Assembly: GCA_002787455.1 (NCBI GenBank)
Contig: PCWU01000075.1
Location: 1 to 7,007, forward strand
DNA: 7,007 nucleotides
Origin: Gallionellaceae bacterium CG11_big_fil_rev_8_21_14_0_20_60_62
GTDB taxonomy: Bacteria; Pseudomonadota; Gammaproteobacteria; Burkholderiales; Gallionellaceae
Direction of reading: 5' to 3'
In this document: positions 1-4,585 of the stretch, in pieces
Numbering within the stretch: the stretch's first letter is position 1
Layout: every line of letters begins with the position of its first letter
The notes under the pieces: model-generated
What the model saw: the letters and a program-made list of their open reading frames with translations, nothing else
The model's database searches: none
Told to the model about the DNA's origin: nothing
Translations under genes and position numbers: made by a program

Positions 1-1030
1 GCAGCCAGTCCGGCATGTCATAGTTCGCGATCGGGCGCACGATCACGCCCAGTTCAAGCAAGCGTCGGTACATCGCGGTGGCGCCACCGATGCGGAACGC
101 CAAAAAGTTACCGAACGACGGGATGGTTTCCAACCCCAGCTTGTTCAAGCCTTCGGTGAGTTGCGCCATGCCGCGCTGGTTCAGTTCAAAAGTGCGCTTC
201 ACAAACGACACATCGCGCAACGCGGCGGTCGCCGCCGCCTGCGCCACACTGTTGACGTTGAACGGCTGGCGCACGCGATTCATCATATCCGTCACCTGCT
301 CGTCCGCCAGCGCGTAACCGACACGCAGGCCGGCCAAGCCGTAAGCTTTGGAGAAGGTGCGCGAGATGATGAGGTTGGGAAATTCCCGCAACCAGCTCAC
401 GCTGTCGTAGCGCTTGTCTTCCGGCAGGTATTCGTTGTACGCCTCGTCCAGCACCAGCAGGATGTCGGCCGGCAACTGGCGCAAAAAATCGTGCAGTGCG
501 GCACCCGACAAAAAAGTGCCGGTCGGGTTATTCGGGTTGGCGATGAAAACGATTTTTGCCTTGTTTTCTTTGGCGGCTTCAAGCATGGCCGACAGATCGT
601 GCCCAAAATCTTTTGCGGCGGGCACGCTGATGCCCGTCGCCCCCACCGCCTGGGTCGCCAGGGCATACACCGCAAACGCATGCGCCGAATACACCACCTT
701 GTCGCCCGGCGTGAGGAAGGCGCGCGCCGCGAGTTCCAGCAAATCATTCGAGCCGTTGCCCAGCGTGATGTTGGCATGCGCCACACCATAGCGTTTGTGC
801 AGCGCGTCTTTCAGCCCGAAACCGTTGCCGTCGGGATACAGCGCGATGGTCTTGATCGCTTCCTGCATCGCCGCCACTGCGGCAGGACTGGCGCCCAAAG
901 GGTTCTCGTTGGAGGCCAATTTGACGATGCCGCTGATGCCCAGCTCGCGCTCCAGCTCGGCAATCGGCTTGCCCGGCTGGTAAGGCGCGATGGCGCGGAT
1001 GTAAGGAGGTGCCAAATCACAGTAATTCAT
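1..1030 (-). CDS. hisC: Histidinol-phosphate aminotransferase HisC, C-terminus cut off by the window edge
   Basis: A PLP-dependent, fold-type I aminotransferase. The family interconverts imidazole acetol phosphate and histidinol phosphate using glutamate, in cytosolic histidine synthesis. The frame reads 343 codons from ATG at 1030 to the edge without a stop; the family is usually about 355-370 residues, so roughly 20-25 are missing, including the C-terminal arginine that binds the substrate carboxylate. Visible motifs are SNENPLG (40-46), NPNNPTG (165-171, with Asn168 matching E. coli Asn157), DEAY (195-198, PLP-binding Asp195 and Tyr198), SRTFSKAYGLAGLRVGY (223-239) with the Schiff-base Lys228 and phosphate-binding Arg236. 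The start has AAGG at 1040-1037, six bases upstream, and the N-terminus MNYCDLAPPYIRAIAPYQPG looks natural. It lies downstream of pheA, where HisC paralogues often also transaminate phenylpyruvate or prephenate; that second role is inferred. Identity is secure, physiological substrate less so. Confidence 0.95.
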   Translation of the reverse strand, partial: MNYCDLAPPYIRAIAPYQPGKPIAELERELGISGIVKLASNENPLGASPAAVAAMQEAIKTIALYPDGNGFGLKDALHKRYGVAHANITLGNGSNDLLELAARAFLTPGDKVVYSAHAFAVYALATQAVGATGISVPAAKDFGHDLSAMLEAAKENKAKIVFIANPNNPTGTFLSGAALHDFLRQLPADILLVLDEAYNEYLPEDKRYDSVSWLREFPNLIISRTFSKAYGLAGLRVGYALADEQVTDMMNRVRQPFNVNSVAQAAATAALRDVSFVKRTFELNQRGMAQLTEGLNKLGLETIPSFGNFLAFRIGGATAMYRRLLELGVIVRPIANYDMPDWL

Positions 1031-1061
1031 TTGATACCTTGATTGAAAAACTAAAAACTTT

Positions 1062-1198
1062 TTTATCCGCAGATTACACAGATTCCACAGATTAAAAAAC
1101 CCAATTCCTTTTATCAAATACATTCACTTATTGAGTGAACTAACCGTCTTCAAATCTGCGCATAAAAATCTGCGTAATCTGTGTAATCTGCGGATAAA
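1062..1198. repeat. 137-bp intergenic element with long terminal inverted repeats built of 9-bp units
   Basis: The 182-bp gap between pheA and hisC holds a clear inverted repeat. Positions 1062-1084 (TTTATCCGCAGATTACACAG followed by ATT) and 1176-1198 are perfect reverse complements over 23 bp. The match continues imperfectly (7 of 9) to 1093 and 1167, giving arms of about 32 bp around a 73-bp centre. Each arm is a run of 9-bp units of the form CAGATTNNN, three in the left arm. The right arm reads the same on the other strand, with a further CAGATT copy at about 1153-1158. The centre has a small palindrome at 1123-1139. No protein is encoded and no target-site duplication is evident. In RNA from the minus strand the arms could pair into a long stem, with U-runs after it. 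It resembles dispersed intergenic repeats of environmental bacteria with TTATCCGCAGATTACGCAGA-like sequence; that family link is from memory. Confidence 0.85.
1123..1139. repeat. Small palindrome in the centre of the intergenic element
   Basis: TTCACT (1123-1128) and AGTGAA (1134-1139) are perfect reverse complements separated by five bases (TATTG). The 6-bp stem is AT-rich and no T-run follows it directly on either strand, so it is not a convincing terminator alone. It sits in the loop between the long repeat arms and could be an operator-like site, or simply the tip of a larger folded structure. Function unknown. Confidence 0.5.
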
Positions 1199-1212
1199 GG
1201 TTTTGGTTTTGG

Positions 1213-2277
1213 CTAAACAGCCACAGGATATGAACCCAGCACCTTGACGAAGGCGGCAATTTGCTTCAGTTGCGCCAATGCAGCCGCGACTTCCGGCTCG
1301 GTTTGATGGCCTTCGATGTCCACATAGAACACATACTCCCACAGCCCGGTGCGCGACGGGCGCGATTCCAGTTTGCTCATCGACACGCCATGCTGCGCCA
1401 GCGGCAGCAGCAACTCATGCACCGCGCCGGGCCGGTTCGGCGCCGACATCACGAGCGAAGTCTTGTCGCGGCCGGAAGGCGCAATGTGCTGCTTGCCAAT
1501 GACCAGAAAGCGCGTGGTGTTGCGCGCGTCGTCTTCGATGTTGCGCGCCAGCACCTTGAGTTTGAAATTCGCCGCTGCCTGTTCACCCGCCACCGCTGCG
1601 GCGAATGATTCTTCCGCCGCCAGACGCGCGGCATCGGCATTGCTGGAAGCGGTGATGCGTTCCGCCTGCGACAGATGTTTGTTAAGCCAGCCCTGGCATT
1701 GGCCGAACGATTGCGGGTGCGAATACACTTTGCGGATCAGCGCCGGCTCGTTCTCGTTCGACAGCAGGCACTGATGCACCTGCAGCAGCACCTCGCCGCA
1801 GATATTCAGATCGCTGTCGAGCAGCAAATCGAGCGTGCGACCGATCGCGCCCTCGGTCGAATTTTCCACCGGCACCATGCCGTAACTGGCCGTGCCGCTT
1901 TCCACCGCCGCGAACACGCCGTCGATGGAATCGGCGGGAACGCCCTCCGTCGCCTGGCCGAAACGCTGGAACACCGCCGCCTCGCTGAAAGTGCCGTGCG
2001 GCCCGAGATACGCCACGCGCAGCGGCGCTTCCAGCGCGCGGCAGTGCGAAATGATTTCGGTGAAGACTTCTCTCACGGCGGCGGCGGACAAGGGGCCGTG
2101 ATTTGCCGACAATAGCCGCTGCAAAATCTGCGCTTCACGTTCCGGCCGCAACACCGTCTCGCCGCCTTTGGCATGCCCGATCCGTTGCGCCAGTTCGGCG
2201 CGTTGATTGATCAGGCGCAGCAACTCGTCGTCCAGCCGGTCGATCTGCGCGCGGCAATGCTTCAGCTCATCGCTCAT
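1213..2277 (-). CDS. pheA: Bifunctional chorismate mutase / prephenate dehydratase (P-protein)
   Basis: The first two committed steps of phenylalanine synthesis: chorismate to prephenate, then prephenate to phenylpyruvate, in the cytosol. The 354-residue protein has the usual P-protein layout. An AroQ chorismate mutase domain spans about 1-85, with Arg9, Arg26 and Lys37 matching E. coli Arg11, Arg28 and Lys39. A prephenate dehydratase domain spans about 87-262, with GPHGTFSE (92-99), PVENSTEGAIG (136-146) and the catalytic TTRF signature (254-257). An ACT regulatory domain spans about 273-352, with GAVHELL (284-290) and ESRPSR (304-309), the elements that bind phenylalanine in relatives, so feedback inhibition by phenylalanine is expected. 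The ATG overlaps the serA stop as ATGA, and a GGAGAG at 2289-2284 lies six bases upstream, supporting this start and translational coupling. It ends 182 bp before hisC. No missing domain or frameshift is seen. Confidence 0.98.
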   Translation of the reverse strand: MSDELKHCRAQIDRLDDELLRLINQRAELAQRIGHAKGGETVLRPEREAQILQRLLSANHGPLSAAAVREVFTEIISHCRALEAPLRVAYLGPHGTFSEAAVFQRFGQATEGVPADSIDGVFAAVESGTASYGMVPVENSTEGAIGRTLDLLLDSDLNICGEVLLQVHQCLLSNENEPALIRKVYSHPQSFGQCQGWLNKHLSQAERITASSNADAARLAAEESFAAAVAGEQAAANFKLKVLARNIEDDARNTTRFLVIGKQHIAPSGRDKTSLVMSAPNRPGAVHELLLPLAQHGVSMSKLESRPSRTGLWEYVFYVDIEGHQTEPEVAAALAQLKQIAAFVKVLGSYPVAV

Positions 2278-3464
2278 GCATCGCTCTCCAGCGGCAACGC
2301 GCGCACCTTGAGCACGCCGGCAATCGCCGCAATCTGCGCGATCAGTTTGTCCGGTGCGGCGCTGTCGATATCCACCAGGGTGTAGGCCATTTCGCCGCGC
2401 GACTTATTCATCATGTTGCGGATGTTGAAACCGGCCGCCGCCAGTGCGCTGGAAATCTGCCCCAGCATGTTCGGCACATTGGCATTCGCCACCGCCAGAC
2501 GGAAGGCCGACTCGCGCGGCATGGCGACCGAAGGGAAATTCACGCTGTTGCCGAGGTTGCCGTGCTCCAGATACTCGCGCAATTGCTCCGCCACCATCAC
2601 CGCGCAATTCTCTTCCGCCTCGGCGGTCGAAGCACCCAGATGCGGCAAGGCAATGATGCGGTCGTGGCCGAGCGTCCGGTTGCTCGGAAAATCGCATACG
2701 TAGTAGCGCAGATGTTGCGCCGCGAGAGCGGCCAGCACCGCCGCCTCGTTGACAATGCCGTCGCGCGAGAAATTGAGCAACACGGCACCGGATTTCATCG
2801 CCGCCACCCGCTGGTCGTCGATCAGATTGCGCGTCGCCTCCAGCAGGGGCACATGCAGGGTGACGAAATCGCTGTGCTTGAGCAAATCTTCCAGACTGTG
2901 CGCCTTGCGCACCTGCGAGGACAAACTCCACGCCGCCTCGACCGTGATCTCCGGATCAAAACCGATCACTTTCATGCCGAGGCCGATCGCCGCATTCGCC
3001 ACCAGGCGCCCGATTGCGCCGAGACCGATGATACCCACGGTGCGCCCGCCCAGCTCGGTGCCGGCAAAGGCTTTCTTGCCGTCCTCGACCTGTTTGTGCA
3101 TGGCCGCATCATCGCCCTGCAGCGCGGCAGTGAAACGCAGCGCCGGCACGATGTTGCGCGAGGCCAGCAACATGCCGCTGATGACCAGTTCCTTCACCGC
3201 ATTGGCATTCGCGCCCGGCGCGTTGAATACCGGCACGCCGCGCGCGCTCATTTGCCGCACCGGCACATTGTTGGTTCCCGCCCCGGCGCGCGCGATGGCC
3301 AGCACACTGGCGGGAATCTCCATCTCCAGCATGTTGTGCGAACGCACCAGAATGGCATCGGGTTTGGCGATGTCGTTGCCCGTGACATAACGCTCCGCGG
3401 GGAGGCGCTTCAAGCCTGCCGCCGAGATTTTGTTGAGCGTGAGAACGTGGAAAGTTTTAGCCAT
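2274..3464 (-). CDS. serA: D-3-phosphoglycerate dehydrogenase, short ACT-containing subfamily
   Basis: Predicted to oxidise 3-phosphoglycerate to 3-phosphohydroxypyruvate with NAD, the first step of serine synthesis. The 396 residues compare with 410 in E. coli SerA. The order is N-terminal substrate-binding part (1-95; RAGAGTNNVP at 59-68, NAPGANANAVKEL at 81-93), Rossmann domain with GLGAIG (147-152) and NAD-type Asp170, return helix with PHLGAST (274-280), and ACT domain (about 319-391). Catalytic Arg234 and His275 are present, but the usual glutamate between them (E. coli Glu269) aligns with Asn262, and the intervening loop is about 10 residues shorter. In the ACT domain Asn329 and Asn347 match E. 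coli serine-binding Asn346 and Asn364, while His344 is Asn327; serine inhibition is possible. The ATG at 3464 lacks a clear Shine-Dalgarno and lies 14 bp after serC, suggesting coupling. The frame stays open upstream to about 4160, but that stretch is serC read out of frame. Another 2-hydroxyacid dehydrogenase activity is possible; the serC neighbour argues for SerA. Confidence 0.92.
   Translation of the reverse strand: MAKTFHVLTLNKISAAGLKRLPAERYVTGNDIAKPDAILVRSHNMLEMEIPASVLAIARAGAGTNNVPVRQMSARGVPVFNAPGANANAVKELVISGMLLASRNIVPALRFTAALQGDDAAMHKQVEDGKKAFAGTELGGRTVGIIGLGAIGRLVANAAIGLGMKVIGFDPEITVEAAWSLSSQVRKAHSLEDLLKHSDFVTLHVPLLEATRNLIDDQRVAAMKSGAVLLNFSRDGIVNEAAVLAALAAQHLRYYVCDFPSNRTLGHDRIIALPHLGASTAEAEENCAVMVAEQLREYLEHGNLGNSVNFPSVAMPRESAFRLAVANANVPNMLGQISSALAAAGFNIRNMMNKSRGEMAYTLVDIDSAAPDKLIAQIAAIAGVLKVRALPLESDA
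2284..2289 (-). promoter_or_regulatory. Ribosome binding site of pheA, inside the end of serA
   Basis: The minus strand reads GGAGAG, then six bases, then the pheA ATG at 2277. The site lies within the last codons of serA and, with the ATGA stop/start overlap, fixes the pheA start and indicates both re-initiation and independent ribosome entry. Confidence 0.75.
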
Positions 3465-3478
3465 GTCGGCGGCCACGA

Positions 3479-4561
3479 TCAGTTTTTGCTTTGCGCAAAT
3501 TCGTTCATGAAATCGACCAATGCCTGCACGCCGTCCAAAGGCATCGCGTTGTAGATCGAGGCGCGCATACCGCCGACGGAACGGTGCCCCTTCAGTTGCA
3601 GCAGCCCGCGCGCATCCGCCTGCTTGAGGAAATCGCCATCCAGCACCGCATCCTTCAACGTAAACGGCACGTTCATGCGCGAGCGGTCGGCCCGGTTCAC
3701 CGGGCAATGGTAGAAACCGTTGCTGCGGTCGATCGCCGCATACAACAGGTTCGCCTTGGCGATATTGGCCTGCTCCATTGCGCCTATGCCGCCGTTCCTT
3801 TTCAGCCACTGGAACACCAGTCCCGCCATGTAGATGGCAAAGGTTGGCGGTGTGTTGTACATCGATTCCGCCTCGGCGTGCGGCCGATAGTCCAGCATGG
3901 TGGGCAGACGCGGGTCGGCGTGTCCGATCAGATCTTCGCGCGCGATGACGATGGTCAAACCGGCCGGACCGATGTTCTTCTGCGCGCCGGCATAGATCAG
4001 CCCGTATTTCCACACATCGACCGGGCGCGACAGGATGTTGGAGGACATATCCGCCACCAGCGGCACTTCTCCGGTATTGGGAATCCAGTTGAACTCGACG
4101 CCGCCGATGGTCTCGTTCGGCGTGTAATGGAGATAGGCCGCATCCTTGTCCATCTTCCATGTATTGAAAGCCGGCACGTAGGTGCAGTTCTCGTCCTTGT
4201 TGTCCGCCACCACGTTCACGTTGCAGAATTTTTTCGCCTCGCCGATCGCCTTTTTCGACCAGGCACCGGTGTTGACGTAATCGGCGGAAAGCTTGCCGCG
4301 CAACAGGTTCAGCGGAATCATCGAGAACTGCAAATGCGCGCCGCCCTGCAGGAACAGCACCTTGTAATTGGCCGGAATACCCATCAACTCGCGCAGATCG
4401 GCTTCGGCCTGCGCATGGATGCCCATGTATTCCTTGCCGCGGTGCGACATCTCCATCACCGACATGCCGCTTCCGTGCCAGTCGAGCAATTCCGCCTGCG
4501 CCTGCTGCAACACTGCCTTCGGCAACACTGCCGGTCCTGCGCTGAAGTTATAGATCGTCAT
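3479..4561 (-). CDS. serC: Phosphoserine aminotransferase SerC
   Basis: A PLP-dependent class V aminotransferase that converts 3-phosphohydroxypyruvate and glutamate to phosphoserine. The same enzyme usually also acts on the 3-hydroxy-4-phosphooxy-2-oxobutanoate intermediate of pyridoxal phosphate synthesis. The 360 residues match the family length (E. coli 362). Seen in the sequence are NFSAGPAVLP (5-14), SVMEMSHRGKE (34-44), QGGAHLQF (72-79, phosphate/cofactor region), the Schiff-base segment YAGAQKNIGPAG (190-201) with Lys195, NTPPTFAIY, ANRADRSRMNVPF-like substrate-binding residues (NRADRSRMNVPF here), and the C-terminal GHRSVGGMRASIYNAMP. The start ATG has GAGGAA six bases upstream or less, and the N-terminus MTIYNFSAGP agrees with relatives. 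It follows gyrA by 24 bp and precedes the next serine enzyme by 14 bp, so the two serine-pathway steps are probably translated from one message. Intact, with no odd features. Confidence 0.98.
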   Translation of the reverse strand: MTIYNFSAGPAVLPKAVLQQAQAELLDWHGSGMSVMEMSHRGKEYMGIHAQAEADLRELMGIPANYKVLFLQGGAHLQFSMIPLNLLRGKLSADYVNTGAWSKKAIGEAKKFCNVNVVADNKDENCTYVPAFNTWKMDKDAAYLHYTPNETIGGVEFNWIPNTGEVPLVADMSSNILSRPVDVWKYGLIYAGAQKNIGPAGLTIVIAREDLIGHADPRLPTMLDYRPHAEAESMYNTPPTFAIYMAGLVFQWLKRNGGIGAMEQANIAKANLLYAAIDRSNGFYHCPVNRADRSRMNVPFTLKDAVLDGDFLKQADARGLLQLKGHRSVGGMRASIYNAMPLDGVQALVDFMNEFAQSKN

Positions 4562-4566
4562 GCTGC

Positions 4567-4572
4567 TTCCTC
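4567..4572 (-). promoter_or_regulatory. Ribosome binding site of serC in the gyrA-serC gap
   Basis: The 24-bp gap 4562-4585 reads on the minus strand as AT-rich sequence followed by GAGAGGAAGCAGC and the serC ATG. GAGGAA lies five bases before the start. The gap is too short for, and shows no sign of, a hairpin terminator after gyrA, so read-through from gyrA into serC is likely. Confidence 0.75.
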
Positions 4573-4585
4573 TCGCGATTAAGTT

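Noticed and set aside
161..1042. 293-codon plus-strand open frame opposite hisC
   Set aside because: Antisense shadow of hisC, whose minus-strand reading has all the aminotransferase motifs.
1061..1074. DnaA-box-like sequence TTATCCGCA in both repeat arms, and TTATGCGCA nearby
   Set aside because: Each differs by one base from the TTATNCACA consensus and is part of the repeat unit. gyrA is adjacent to the origin in some bacteria, but here there is no dnaA, dnaN or gyrB and no further box cluster.
1198..1212. Short direct repeat GGTTTTGGTTTTGG just after the pheA stop
   Set aside because: Only two to three short units with G-pairs; too small to call a functional repeat or quadruplex.
1031..1212. 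Phenylalanine leader-peptide attenuator before hisC
   Set aside because: No short frame with a Phe, Tyr or His codon run and its own ribosome site is visible in the gap.
2562..3554. 330-codon plus-strand open frame opposite serA
   Set aside because: Antisense shadow of serA with the same biased composition.
3465..4160. In-frame N-terminal extension of serA to 628 residues
   Set aside because: The extra 232 residues are serC read out of frame; the serA family begins at the ATG at 3464 (MAKTFHVLTLN).
3491..4582. 363-codon plus-strand open frame opposite serC
   Set aside because: Antisense shadow of an intact serC; low-complexity His/Arg-rich translation and no family resemblance.
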